DNA of 64,000 nt, taken from the NCBI GenBank assembly GCA_910574455.1, contig CAJSYZ010000001.1, forward strand, positions 5,067,424-5,131,423. The letters run 5' to 3'. The first letter of the stretch is position 1; the number at the start of each line of letters is the position of its first letter. The notes under the pieces were generated by a model. It ran no database searches, was not told the DNA's origin, and saw nothing but the letters and a program-made list of their open reading frames with translations. The DNA comes from Trichaptum fuscoviolaceum (taxonomy: Eukaryota; Basidiomycota; Agaricomycetes; Hymenochaetales; Trichaptaceae). Of this stretch, positions 41,670-53,938 are shown piece by piece. Both the position numbers and the translations under genes were made by a program.

Positions 41670-42243
41670 TGAGTTCTGGCCTTTGAGTTTTGTCAGTGTG
41701 AAAAAGAGAGCCAGTCTATGGGCGATTAACTGAAGAAAGATAGGAAATATAAGCTTCTCTTGCCTGCAGGAAGTAGTTGGGTGTAAAGCGAGGGTGATAC
41801 AGAGAAAACGGCCGACTTCTTTAGTTTTGTAGACTGAACGGTGATGCGAGGCGCACGTTACCCAATACCGTCGACAAAGACACAAAGGAAACGAGGCAGA
41901 CACAAGTAGCACTCAGAATCTTTTAGCCACAGAAACTTGAAGAGCTCTCTGCAATTTGCTGTATGTTGCTGTTGCCATCTTTTAATCTTTTATCTTGAAC
42001 GAGCCAGACTTCGCAGTGTTGCGCGGATAATCATAGGCGAGTCCCACATCTAAGAAAGGTTTGCATTGGCCAGGGCAGCAGCAAAGCTTCACCGACAGAA
42101 GTGAGAGACATTTCGACATAGAAGGAGGTGCGTTCGCGTAGTGGGTGCAGGAGAGCCAGTGTTCGGTTGAAGGAGTTGAGAGCAAGAGGCATGGGCGGCC
42201 AAATCCGAAGGGACGCGCATTTACTGCTCTCTCTTGAACCACT
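41670..42243. promoter_or_regulatory. Divergent intergenic region between the F-box gene and LIN1
   Basis: 574 bases between start codons of opposite genes. It presumably holds both promoters. No distinct motif is singled out. Confidence 0.4.
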
Positions 42244-43565
42244 ATGAAGCGTTCTCAGCCCTCCTCCGAGCACGTCTCCTCCCGCCGCAAACCCACCGAG
42301 AAGAAAACGCGATTCGTCTCGCCCGAAGATGACCCAGCGAGCTTCGCAGAGGACGTCGACGCGCAGCTCGAAGACAACAAGAAGGTGAAGCGGAAGGGCG
42401 GGGTCAAGACCGAGGGCTACGACTCGGACTCGAGCGACGACGGCGAAGGCGTCGTTCTCAGCCGCCGAAAGAACGCTGGGAAGGACGGAGGCGACGACGA
42501 AGACGATATGTTCGCGATGGGCGACAAGGAGGACGCGAACGCGTCGGAGAGCGCAGCGAAGACGAAGAAGGAGGAGTACCTGCGGCTCGGCGACATCGAA
42601 GGGCAGGAGTTCAACGAAGGATCGGGCTCGGGCGGCGAAGGCGACGAAGACGACCTGGCGGACACGGACGAGAGCGAGCCCGAGGACGAGGACGACGCCG
42701 AGCGGCGCAAGAAGGCGGGGATGGGCTTCGAGCTGTCGAAGTTCAACATGCGCGACGAGATGGAGGAGGGCAAGTTCACCGCCGACGGGTCCTTCGTGCG
42801 CACGTTCGACCCGCACGCCGCGCACGACCGCTGGCTCGAGGGCACCGACGAGCGCGAGATGAAGAAGGCGCGCAGGGCGAAGCGGGCGCTCGAGCGCAAG
42901 GAGCGGGACCGGCTCCGGCGCGAGCAGAAGGAGGAGGAGAGCCTGAAGCACGGCGGCAAGAGCGAAATCGAGAAGGAGATGCTGTCACTGATGATGCGGG
43001 GCGAAACTGTGCTCGAGGCGCTTGCACGACTGGGAGACAAGGCGAAGAAGGCGAAGGATAAGGAGAAGAGGTAAGTTCAAACAATCAAATTATAAGTATA
43101 TATTGCTAATAGACACATTGTAGACTACAGAAAAAACACCCCCGCTCAGAGAGTCTCGCAATGGACCTCGACACCAACGGCAACACCTTGCGCACGAAAT
43201 CCATCAAGACGCCCTCGAAAGACCCGCCTCAAAAGCAACAAATCGAGCGGCTCACTGCGCTCTCCTCGCAGCTCATGGGTCTCGGCGACATCGACATCTA
43301 CAACAAAACATACGAGCACATCTTGCGCTCCGTGCGCTCATCAGGAAACGTCGACCCGGACTGGATCTCGCCACCTATGCAATACGAGTACAAGTGGGAC
43401 GTGCCCGAAGCGCCCCAGGTCGAGGGCCAGGAGCAGGTCTTTGGGCCATATGGCGCAGATGAGCTGAGGACGTGGTATGATGCAGCTTACTTCGGTATCT
43501 CGGGCGAGAAAATCAAGCTCCGTCCTGTTGGCGGCGAGTGGGGAGATTGGGACGATGTCTTCTAA
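42244..43565 (+). CDS. LIN1: LIN1/CD2BP2-type GYF-domain protein (U5 snRNP-associated)
   Basis: Two exons (42,244-43,070 and 43,124-43,565) give 422 residues. The N-terminal half is charged and low in complexity (SSRRKPTEKKTRFVSPEDD, YDSDSSDDGEGVVLSRRK). It carries the conserved CD2BP2/Lin1 segments KTEGYDSDSSDDGE, FNMRDEMEEGKFTADGSFV and HDRWLEGTDEREMKKARRAK. The C-terminus is a divergent GYF domain: YEYKWDVPEAPQVEGQEQVF, then GPYGADELRTWYDAAYF and IKLRPVGGEWGDWDDVF. Homologues bind Prp6/Prp8-type U5 snRNP partners through the GYF domain. Convergent with RAD54; the stop codons lie about 180 bases apart. Confidence 0.92.
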
Positions 43566-43742
43566 AACGACGTCAATCGCATCGCATTTAATGTATTGTA
43601 TAATTCCTATGTAACACTATTGTGTACAAATGTATGATTGACCATAGTACAGATTGCAGCTTGAATGTATCGATAGCAGTTGGATATCTGAAAAAACGAC
43701 CAAGAAAAAGAGCCAATAAAAACAAGGTGCTTGCTTTTGAGT

Positions 43743-46700
43743 CTAATGACTGATGTATTGGAAAACGAAAGACACTTCAGGTAAACCGACCTCCGCGCGA
43801 AGCAAGTCATCATGGTTATTCTTTAACTCCGGATTCGTATAATGGTTCCACCTAAGTATTCAGTCAGCCTCAACTCCCAATCATGAGACGGGGACGAAAA
43901 GAAAACATACGTGCTCGCATCCCCATAAAGCAGCGCCGGGCTCTTCACCACCTGGCGCCCATCCTTGCACCTCTTACACTTAAACGTCTCATGCGTCTCG
44001 CACAGCGTGTTCTCTTTAAAGGAGAACAGCTGCCGGAGCATGTCGCCGGAGAAATGGCGCTCGGCGTCCGCCAGCTCGTCGACGACGGCGGACGACAACG
44101 CCTGCTTGGACGCCTGCCGCTGGAAGATCTTCTCCTCGATCGTGCCCTTCGAGATGAACCGGTACACGAAGCCTGGGTAGGATGAGGGGTTAGTTAGGGT
44201 GGAGAAAACTGGTATGTTTGGAGATGATATGGACACTGACATTCTTTCTTCTGCCCGTCCCGCCATACACGCGCAAGCGCCTGCTGGTCGGAGGCAGGGT
44301 TCCAATCTGCAGAACACAGTCAGTCCACGGTAAGAAGCGAGAGACACCTCTGCCCCTAGTCAACACAGTGTACTCACCTGGGTCAAACAATATCAGCCTG
44401 TTCGCACCAATCAAGTTAATCCCACAGCCGCCCGCCTTGCTGCTCAGCAGGAACACGAACTCGCCGCGCGTCGGATCGTTGAACTGGTCCACGAGCTTCT
44501 GCCGCTTCGACACCGTCATCGTGCCGTCCAGGCGGAAGTAGCCGTACCTATCATGGAGACTTTTTAAGTGTATGTTGTTGTAAGTCAAACAGGAGAGAAA
44601 CGCACGTTTTCGACCTGCAGAGCTTCTCGAACAAGTCCAGCGTCTGCGTGTAGTTACTGATCAGGACGATCTTGTCCGTCGTCTCCGTCCTAATCCGGTG
44701 CAGGAACCTATCAAAAGAGGTGCACTCTGAGAAAAGAAGTCAACAATAAAAAATTCTACTCAGTCTCTCACCGTTCGAGCACCACGAACTTCCCGCTCCA
44801 ATCGCATCGAACACCCTGGTTCCTGCCCCCCTTGTTGCCCAGATTCTTCGCGCCGCAGAAACCCTCCGGGATCAAGTTGTCCGAGCCGCGCAGATCCTTC
44901 GGGAGGTCGAGCAGCTCCGGGTGGTTGCACAGCTTCTTGAGGATGTTGATCGCCGTGAGCGGCTGCGAGTCCGTGCCGCGCAGCAGCGCCTTGATCTCCG
45001 GCGACGTGATGAACAGCCGGTACAGCGCGAGCTGGAAGTCGGAGAGCCCGCAGAACACGACTTGTTCGTATTTCACGGGCACTGTTTTTCAAGAGTAAAT
45101 AGGAATTCAGTTGTGGTGAGAAAGGGGGAAGATGGAGTGAGATGTGGGGGGGGGGGAGTGGCTCACGGTATTTAGACAAGAGGTCGTTCGTCCGGCGGAT
45201 GATGAACGGCATGACGAGCGAGGCGAGCTCCTTGAGCTTCTTCTCGCAGCCCGCCTTCACCTCATCGCTCGCGTCCGCGTCGCGCCCGCGGATGATCGCG
45301 TTCTCGAAGTTCTTGCGGAAGTCGCCCTTCGAGCCGAGGTAGTTCGGGTTCGCGAAGTTGAGCAGCGAGAAGTATTCGGAGAGGTCATTCTGGTGGGGCG
45401 TGGGTGGTGTGATATGGGATGTGAGTAGCTAAGGAGAATTGAATGGGAAAGGCGGACCTGGATTGGAGTACCGGAGAGGATGACACGGCGTTTGACTTTC
45501 AGTGCATTGAGTGATTGGAAAGTGAGCGAGTCTGATAAATAATTAGCACTTCCGTTTCATATACAGTATATTGTGCCTCAGGTCGTACCAGAGTTCTTGA
45601 GACGATGTCCCTCATCACAGAGCAGCAAGCCGATATGGCAATTCGCCAAGTATTCTTGGAGAGTCCGAAGAGTCTCGTACGAGACAATCATCACTACATA
45701 TAGTCTTCAGAGCTCGTTGATTGTATGGGTTGTTGAATACTAACCTGGCTGGGTTACATTCCGACCACTCGCAGCGACCCATCTCGCCACTTTCTCGAGC
45801 AAGTCGGCCTTCCCCCCTTTTCCGTCGACCGCAAGCGCACCGGGCGCGTCCGCGCCGAGCCACTTGACTGTTCGAACACAGTGGTCAGGATATTTGAGAT
45901 TGTTAGGGTCTGATAATGGTATTTCTTACCAAGCTCGTTTGCCCAATTCTTTACTAGACTGCTTGGGCATGCGATGATGCACTTTTCAATCGTCGGCTTG
46001 CCTGCACGGGGTGATTGCTTGAGGAGAGTCCACATGAGGGCGATGCACTGTAGAGTCTTCCCGAGGCCCATCTCGTCTGCCATGATACACCTGAAAGTCA
46101 TTTCAGTTTCATAGGTTGTCTGAATAGATGAGAGGAGACTCACCCGTGTTGGTTCTCGACTGTCATCCCAGTCGTGCATTTGTACAAGAACTGTCGTTGT
46201 CATTTAGCTAAATAAAATATGAGGAATGAGATCTAAAATTATTACAGACCTTGACACCTTCGATCTGATGTGGACGCAACACTTTCGTGAGCTTCGGACA
46301 CAATACGACCGCCACCTTCTGTGTCTTCTGCACCTTCTTCTGGTCCTCACCAAGCATCTTGCGTAGCGACTTATGCGGGTTAAACATCCCCTTCGTCTTC
46401 TCCTCCGCCTCTTTCCGCTCCAGCTCCTTCGCCTCCTCCTTCTCGCGCTCGCGCTTCTCCTCCTCCGTCTCCCGGTCGTCAATCGTCGGGTCGTAGAGCA
46501 CGATCGCGTGGTCCTCCATCGGGTCGTGCAGCGGGCGCGGCAGGAGCGTGACTTGCGGGCGGATGCCGAGCGAGATACCGGACAGCACGGTTGGCACGAC
46601 TTCGCCCTTCTGGTTCTTCATCGCGGGGATCGCGAACCGCTTTGCGGAGATGCTATCGAATGGTTTGACGTCGTACTTCGGGAACCGCTTGAGGTCGTGC

Positions 46701-46951
46701 GCGATGGGGTCGAGCTCATCATACGTCGCGTCCCTGTCTTTCTTGCGCTTCTTCTTCGCATTCTCGTCCTCTGAGTCGTCCGAGTCGCCTTGCGCACCCT
46801 TGTAGCTCACACGTTTGCGCTTGCGCGTGGGCTGCTCTCTCGTCGTCGCTGCTTTGATCGTCGGTGGTTTGAACGGCTGGTTCACGCGGAAGCTCTCCTG
46901 AAGTCGGTCCACGACTCGCCCATCGGGCGTTACTGGCTGTCGTTTCAGCAT
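43743..46951 (-). CDS. RAD54: RAD54, SNF2-family DNA translocase of homologous recombination
   Basis: A multi-exon gene starting [20 protein letters not shown]; an upstream in-frame leader lacks family similarity. The N-terminal domain ([37 protein letters not shown]) leads into the helicase motifs. These are [17 protein letters not shown], motif [25 protein letters not shown], motif [12 protein letters not shown] and the SGTPIQ region. Next are [76 protein letters not shown] and RVWRDGQKK. The last exon begins [20 protein letters not shown] and ends FVFQYISH, with the stop at 43,743-43,745; the frame read without the final intron ends earlier. RAD54 remodels chromatin and drives Rad51-mediated strand exchange. 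A ten-G run lies in an intron at about 45,144. Confidence 0.95.
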
Positions 46952-47315
46952 TTCCTCATATAAAAAGATGAGACGAAGAGACAAAGATTGGGGGGAAAAC
47001 TTGAAAATGTATTGATAAGTTTCGGACGAAGATGACGGTCAAGAGGAAAGCGCCGACGACGCGTCAACAGGGATAAACAGCGCGTCACGGTCTCGGGCGC
47101 CCAACTTAAGCGCCGTCAGTGTCACGTGAACCGGTTTTTGCTTCCGCCTCAGGTTCAGGGCGTGTGGATTGGCAGCGGGAAGTCTATTTCAGCCTCCGTA
47201 GGCGAACCGCAACTACGCCCACAGTCTATGCGATGGTCCCCATTCCTCCTCCCTATCCCGTCGTATCTTTCTTGTTGTAGCTCTCGTTTTCTTGGGTGAT
47301 CGTCCACGAATCACG
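46952..47315. promoter_or_regulatory. Bidirectional promoter between RAD54 and the chromodomain gene
   Basis: 364 bases between divergent start codons. It contains an ACGCGT box at 47,060-47,065, a second GCGCGTC nearby, and an E-box-like TCACGTGA near 47,121. ACGCGT is the MluI cell-cycle box of yeast MBF, which controls DNA-repair genes including RAD54 in yeast; operation here is inference. Confidence 0.45.
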
Positions 47316-50300
47316 ATGGCGCGAACGGTCACGGCCAGCAGCGACTCCGAGTCAGACTCAGAGCCTGAGGAGAAGCTCTGGGAAGTCGGTGCGCCTCAAG
47401 TTCCCCTTTTTTTCTGGCTGAGGTGTTCATATCTCGTTCTATAGAGAAGATTGTGAAGGCGGTTGTCGTTCATCGCGGGAGGGGAAACAAGATACGTTGG
47501 GTAAGCTGCCTTCTCCAGACCTGGTCGCCATTCTAACATGTGAGCCTATGCATCTAGAAATATCTGGTCAAGGCAAGCATATGTCAATTTCAAAGTCTTC
47601 ATCACCTTGCATTCCTCACACCGTCTCTTGTCATCGATGCAGTGGGAAGGATACGATGATGACGAGAATACGTGAGCTCTATTTATCACTGATCTCACTC
47701 CTTTCAACTCATTGTACTCTCGCCACAAAGACTCGAACCACCAGAAAGCTTCAACTCATGCCCGGAGCTCCTGCGCGACTTTTGGAAACGGACGGACACC
47801 GGAGGGCGTAACAAAGACAAAGGGAGCCTATTTAAAGTCGGCGAGGAGTTCTATCCCGGTACGTGTCGCCTGCCGTTTGACTCTCGACCAACAACACCGG
47901 TCTCAATAATCTACTCGTATTGTATATGCCCCAATATCCTTGCCAACACCATCCAGACTACCCGTTCGTCGACAGCGAAGAAGAGGGCGAGCGAGCATAC
48001 CAAGAGTGGAAGAAGCGGCGCGAGATGCAGGAAAATAGAGGCAAGCGCCCCCGGACGCCGAGTGAGGAGGACTCGGAGCCCGTTAACGTTAAGCGCAAGA
48101 AGCAAATGGTTAGGGAGAGCGGGCGTAAGGTTCGCTGATTTTCCTGTTTTCACTTTGTCCGTTTCTTTCTTCCAACTTACATCTGTTCTTTGTCCTCCAG
48201 TCTCGCCCGTTACGCATATCAGACAGCTCAACGGAGTCGGACGATATCCCGCTGCATGATCAGCGGCGTCGGCAGCAACAGCAAGACAAGGCGAAGGACA
48301 AGGGCAAAGGGAAAGCCCCGCAGCAGCAGCAACAGCAGCGCAAAACCACTGCGCGCCCGAGCAACCTCCCACCCCACCGCTCCTCCAAGGGCAAGAACAA
48401 AATGCTCGACGAGCGCGAACCGTCCATCGACCCCGACTCCGGGCTGTACGCACACTCTGCGCCCAAGCCCAAGCCCCGCGAAGGGTCGGCGGAGAGCGAC
48501 CATGCTGGCTCCCTGTTCAGCGGCGGCGAAGACTCTGAAGAGGCCCCTGGCCCGTCGAATGCTAACGCAGTGGCAGGCCCGTCGACGATGACAAACATGC
48601 ATGCTGCGCACCGTTCCAGGGCGGGGAGACAACAAGAAGTCGACCGGTCGACCATTCCCGAGCACCGCCGCCGCAAAGAATTTTCGCTCGTCCAGCGCAT
48701 CGAGCCGCCCGAGCTCCTCGCCGCCACCGGGGCTGCATCTGCATCTTTATCGAGCGTACAAGACGCCCCACCACCGACCGAGCCTGCGATTCCTCACGCT
48801 CCTGCTGTGGCAGCCCCTCACGCTGTAGCAGACGCAGGCGGGGCTTCCAATGCGCAAGTCTCGCCCTCGCGCCTCCCGCGCTCGATCATGACAATCGAGA
48901 AGGGTGGCAAGCTGAGCGTCGTGCGCACGAAAGACGGGCACTACATCGAGAAGCAGCGCGTGCCGTCGAAGTGTTCCGTCGCGCAGCGTCACGGTGCAGC
49001 CCAACCCCAACCCCAACCGCGCCCGCCGCGTTCTGACTCTGTTTCTGTTTCTGTTTCTGGATCGGTGCACGCGTCCCCGCCTCCTGCTCTCCCCTCTACG
49101 CCAGCTGGGATGGCTTCTGATTTTGGGTCTACTGATGATTTCGGTCCTGCAGCTGCAGCTGAAGAACCGCAGTCGATGGATATATTCGACGACTTCGTAT
49201 ACCTCAGCGACTCCTCTGCTCCCGCTCCCACGCATCCCGACTCAACATCTCGTCGGTACGTCTTGAACTTGCCCACGCTCGCCACTCCAGAGAACATCGC
49301 GCAGCCTATTACTACCAGCTCGCCCAAAGACGTCCACTCGGCATTCTCTCCACCGCATTCGAGCCCCGTCAAATTATTGTACGTACCCTCCGCGATTCTT
49401 CTCGTACCTCACTCACCGGAACTAATGTCCGGAATCAAGCCTGCAATCCGACGACTCCTCTCCGCCCAGCGCGAAGAGCTCCAAGACCTCCCGAAGCTCG
49501 GCCAGTGAGTTGTTCTCACCCAGCAAAGTCATCGGGCCGCTCGCAGACAACTTCCCCTTGGGCGGCGCGTACGTCTCTTACGTTCACTCACTCATCGTTG
49601 GCCAGACTACTAACAACAGCTTCATACCGTCGACAGAAGCCCCACCCTGCTCGAGTTCGCGCAAAACGCGTCCCAGCAGTCCCAGCAACTTCAACTCCTG
49701 TAAGCCCCCCCTCATCCCGTTTCGTGTTTTAAAACTGTATTTATAGCTTTTTTCAAAACTGTATCCATATGATACCTCTGTTGTTGTTCTTCTACTTCAT
49801 TCCAACTTTGTTCCACTTTGCTTAACCGAGGTCACTTGCTAGAAATGAGAAGACTGCCAGTGAGAAGACTGAGAAGACCGACTTGGAGATGCCCGAGATG
49901 ATAGAGATGATAAGAATGCCGTTGCGCCTGGGCCCCTCGTCTAAGATGAGCATTGCGCTGAGGGACGTGCGTCCGCCGACGGCGGAGGCGGCGCGCAGGC
50001 TTGCGGTGCTTGCTTCGGAAAGTGAGACGCCTGCGCATGCGTCGGTGGGCTACGCGCAGAGCGATGGGCTGCCGGGTAAGCTATATCCGCACGGTGTGCT
50101 GAGGACCGTGAAAGCGCAAAATCTATGCGCGAGAGTTGTTCATACGACCGACACCGACACGTCTGGGCAGCAGCGTACGGACTTTGCTAAGCTTGTAGCT
50201 GCGTTAGAGGAAGGCAAATTGGTACGTTCCGGGCCTGTCCCCCGCCCCTCTTTTCCTCCTTCGCAGTATTCCATGGACGCTGATGCGTCCTTTTGGGTTA

Positions 50301-50519
50301 CTTCACTTTCTGAAGTTCATATTCACCCTTCCGCGGACAGACGGTGCGAGCCTGTTTGTTTTATGTTCGTCTAAGGACAGGGAAGCTGTAGAGACGCTCG
50401 GCGTCCCGGACGACCTCCGTAGGGTCGACGGCGGCGTCATACTTCAGACTATCTCCATAGAGGACGACGTCGCGTATGTAATGTTCGCGCTCGAGGCGGA
50501 AGACCTGCAGTTGAACTGA
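47316..50519 (+). CDS. Chromodomain-containing protein, large and low-complexity
   Basis: Exon 1 (47,316-47,388) gives MARTVTASSDSESDSEPEEK then LWEV. The following short exons build a chromodomain: EKIVKAVVVHRGRGNKIRW, KYLVK, WEGYDDDENT, LEPPESFNSCPELLRDFW. The usual NTWEP is NTLEP here, so one aromatic-region residue is altered. A long disordered middle follows (KKQMVRESGRKSRPLRISD, Gln-rich DQRRRQQQQ). Splicing out 49,380-49,437 avoids an apparent stop at 49,508 and joins SPVKLFLQSDDSSPPSAKSS in frame to SASELFSPSKVIGPLADNFP. The C-terminal part has MPLRLGPSSKMSIALRDVRP and ends SLFVLCSSKDREAVETLGVP with FALEAEDLQLN. It probably binds methylated histone tails; the partners are unknown. Some internal splice sites are uncertain. 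Confidence 0.75.
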
Positions 50520-51153
50520 ATTCATCCATCGCACGGCTCAGACTCAGATCATCTTATTTAAATAATTCAGTTGTTAATCCACTAAAGTGAGCTTGTATAA
50601 TGACCGTGACGCCTTGTTTTCCTGCACCAATTGCTTTACTTTGCTACGTATCACCTCTGTAACATGCTGTACATTTCTTGATTGTTTATAGCTATAATAT
50701 GTAGATAGAATAATGCTGTCGATCTTGCTTTGATGTTGTCTCGATACTATACTCCTAATTCATTCCGTACTTGCTTTGTAGAATACATAATCTCGATATG
50801 AATGGAGTGATCGATGTCGTCATGCAGTATGATGTGCATTCAGATTGTCTTTCACATGGATCGACGATGTCAGGACACAACTTTAACTTTAAAGCCTCTG
50901 ACTACAATTGATAATGTCAAATTGAATTGATTTCGGACATTTACTATGACATGTTTGTTGAGTGAAAAATGATCTAAAACAGTGAGAGCAATGAAAGTCT
51001 AATCCTTACATCCCCCTCCAAGAAGAGAAATAAATTAGCTGATATATGTAGTCTAATAATGATGCAAACATGCCACCCGTTTTCCCGATCCCAGTGAAAC
51101 ATCCGATAGAGTGAGAGAGGACTTGAAAAGTACAGGTGAAGGTGAGGAGAGGA
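50520..51153. other. Intergenic, AT-rich 3' flanks of two convergent genes
   Basis: No open frame or element recognised between the chromodomain gene and the PEP-mutase-like gene. Confidence 0.5.
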
Positions 51154-52496
51154 TTAGATGGCCTCGAAGGCCTTGCCGCCGGAGGCGGCATCGAGCTTGA
51201 CGACGCTGTCGAGACCCATGACCTCGAAGAAGGCCTTCGGGTCCATTCCTTGCGCCGAGCTGAAGTCGGTGCCGGTCTTCTTCAGCGAAGCCATCGCTGC
51301 GCGGATGCCGTGCACTGCTGCGACGCACGAGACGAGAGAGAAGACTGCGGGGCGGTCCAGTAAGTCATCCAATCGACATCGACGCACGAAAAGAGGGAAA
51401 ACTCACTGATGATCTTCGCGCCCATCCTTTCCGCCTCCTGGCACGTGAACGACGGGGTCAGGCCGCCCGAGATGACATTCACCAAGACCGGCTTCGGCGC
51501 AAGCGCAGCGACGGTCTTGCGGAGGAGCTCCTCCGTCTTGACGCCCTCGATGAAGCACACGTCTGCACCCGCGTCCGCCGCGAGCTGCAGGCGCGTCACG
51601 GCCTCGTCCATGCCGAGCACCTGCGCCGAGTCCGTGCGCCCGATGATCACGAGGTCCGAGCCGCCGGGGATCTGGTCGCGCGCGAGGACGGCCGCGCGGA
51701 TGCGCGTGAGGAACTCCTCGCGCGAGACGACCTGCTTGCCCATCAGGTGTCCGCAGCGCTTTGTTTGCACTTGGTCCTCGATGTGCAGCCCGGCGACGCC
51801 CGCGCGGTGGTATTTGTAGATCGTGCGCGCGACGTTCGCGGGCCCGCCGAATCTGGACGTTGGTAGCTCTGCGTTAGTTTTGGTTGCTGGTGCGATTACA
51901 GATAGAAGCTCACCCGGTGTCGGCGTCGGCGATAACGGGAGTGGAGGGGCTTAAGCTGCAGACCATCTCGGCCGCTTCAGCGAAGTCGTTAAGAGTAGCG
52001 ATCGCAAGGTCTGGCTGGCCGAGGCGCGAAGCAGTGGTAGCTGCACCACTGCAATATACGTTAGCGAAGATATATGCATTAACGGCAAACTGAATACCTT
52101 TGGTAGAGGCAGTCGAAACCAGCTTCGAGAGCACAGCGAGCACTGATGCCATCACAAATACCAGGAGCAACCTAAACGGATTCCAAATCAGTAAAAACCA
52201 TAGTGATCGAGTATATTCGGACTTACCACAATGCCTGGGCGTGCAAGCAATTGGCGCAAGCGAGTTGCGGCGTTAGGTGAAAGCGGGCCTTCGAGGAAGT
52301 TCTTAGGGTCCAAGCGGGGGTTGCAGTAAACGCTGCGGGCCTCCAAAACAGGCGACAAAGGTGTATCCGGGGTAGAGTCTCCAGAATTGGTGGAGTCGCT
52401 GCTGAAGCTCTCGGTGATGATAGGTGCTGCGACCAAGGGGACACCGTTGTCCTGGCCATTGGAAGTAGTCTGCGTCTCCTTGCCAGAGTAGATCAT
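51154..52496 (-). CDS. Isocitrate lyase/PEP mutase superfamily enzyme
   Basis: Five exons (52,496-52,227, 52,171-52,098, 52,048-51,914, 51,852-51,407, 51,344-51,154) make 371 residues with all introns GT-AG. After an N-terminal extension of about 65 residues the TIM barrel reads LRQLLARPGIVVAPGICDGI, CLYQSGAATTASRLGQPDL, VIADADTGFGGPANVARTI, GLHIEDQVQTKRCGHLMGK, IIGRTDSAQVLGMDEAV, CFIEGVKTEEL. DADTG and EDQ are the metal/substrate-binding segments, and the Cys in KRCGH is the lid-loop catalytic acid. The family includes 2-methylisocitrate lyase, oxaloacetate hydrolase (oxalate-forming in fungi) and dimethylmalate lyase. I cannot separate these from the sequence alone. The protein is too short and lacks the extra domain of glyoxylate-cycle isocitrate lyase. 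Confidence 0.88.
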
Positions 52497-53667
52497 GATG
52501 GATATTCGATGGTGGTCTTGAAGGTCGTGTGGATATGAGAAGTAATGAGCTGAAGAAAGAGAGGAGAGAGAGAGAGAGATGTATGTAGGAGCTCCGAGTA
52601 GGCCAGAGAACTGGTTTGATACAACAGTTGCTTAGCGTGTGGTGTTCTTATATCTGCAGGGACAGGCCACTATCCAGAAAACGAAACAAATCACTTGAGC
52701 GGACTGAGGTTCGCACAATTGTGAGAGCCGACCCTGCGGAGGGCGCAACTGCTCTTGGCGCCGCCGCCGTTTGAGCGGAAGTAACGAGCAGTCGAAAATT
52801 GGCTGGCCAAGGTCGTAAGTGCGCACATCTCTCCGAGATAACTTGCTAGTCCGCTGCCCTTAGCCAAGCGTCATTGTCCGCTCGTAGAGAGAAGCACCAT
52901 TGCCCGTAGTCCAGAGCAAGAAACTCTCTTGACTAAATGATAGAGCATGTTAATTCTAACAGTAGGATATTTGCGCACATTTTCTTACCGAAGCGAACGG
53001 GGCTACACAGCATCGGGCTTGGCACCGGTAGATTGATAGCACGACCTTTGACTTACACAAACACCAGCATCCGAATAAGGCCCCTCACCTCCGTTACGCA
53101 GTCTCGCTGAAAGATCTCTGTGGAGGGACAGCACCACATGCACCCACACCGAGGGTCTCTTCAGACTTGCGATGCGGACTTAGGGTGGTTCGGGCAAGTA
53201 GCGTGGCATGAGCGCTACAAATAATGTCTCCGGTGAGGTAAAAATACGACATCATGATTAAACATGCCCACAGGATAAGCACTATAGTTGGATTAGAATG
53301 GCATATAATAGCGAGATGTGCGGTTTTTACATACTAGTACATGCAAGGCCTTGTATGGTAGCGTTCGCTTCGCTTCGGCGTCGGGCTCGGTTGCTCGTCC
53401 AGTAGCGCTATTAATCTAGTAGATTGATGGATAGCTCGAAGGGAACGATAGCTATGAGCGGTGAGCACAACTCGTACCCGCTGTTTGTCTAGTGCCGTAG
53501 CGGTAATGAACAGTTCATGTCGGTGAAGTCAAGCGCCATGAGTTGGAATACAATCACTTCTGTCTCGCTTCACAAGACAAAACTAGCGGACAGATTAAGA
53601 TATACGAAGCGAGTGAAACATCATATCATCAGAGACATCAGCATGCATCTCTCACAGTAGATGGGCA
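52497..53667. other. Intergenic upstream of the PEP-mutase-like gene
   Basis: Contains a GA microsatellite near 52,562-52,578 in the probable 5' UTR or promoter. No gene was recognised up to the retrotransposon insertion site. Confidence 0.4.
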
Positions 53668-53672
53668 ATGTG
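53668..53672 (+). repeat. Left 5-bp target-site duplication (ATGTG)
   Basis: Directly precedes the 5' LTR and matches 58,736-58,740. Confidence 0.85.
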
Positions 53673-53938
53673 TGTTAGAGTACAATACCGGTTCAACCCG
53701 GATTATATAATATATTTCCTTTTTCGTTAATTTGCAATTACATACGGACTCTAAAAGTTTTCCTTCGTCTGTATGCTACCTCATCGCTATTGCATAGCGC
53801 TGAGGTATGTTCAACTTAGTTTCACTCTTATTTTCTTATGCTGATTATAATGTATTTAGTTTATTATATTTTAGGTAACTAAATACATCAGCCATCGCTA
53901 TTGCATAGCGCTGAGTTTATTATATTTTAGCTCCCGCA
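53673..53938 (+). repeat. 5' LTR of the copia element
   Basis: 266 bp, starting TGTTAGAGTAC and ending CTCCCGCA. It carries the hairpins TACCTCA..TGAGGTA (53,777-53,807), a long inverted repeat ATGTATTTAGTT/AACTAAATACAT (53,850-53,888), and a second CGCTAT-TGC-ATAGCG hairpin (53,896-53,910). It presumably contains the promoter and polyadenylation signals. Confidence 0.95.

Noticed and set aside
42031..42951. A 306-codon frame on the - strand opposite LIN1
   Set aside because: It lies entirely antisense to a recognised gene in GC-rich, acidic-repeat DNA and has no family similarity.
48228..48727. Two overlapping - strand frames of about 150 codons within the chromodomain gene
   Set aside because: Antisense to the Gln-rich disordered region; composition bias explains the length.
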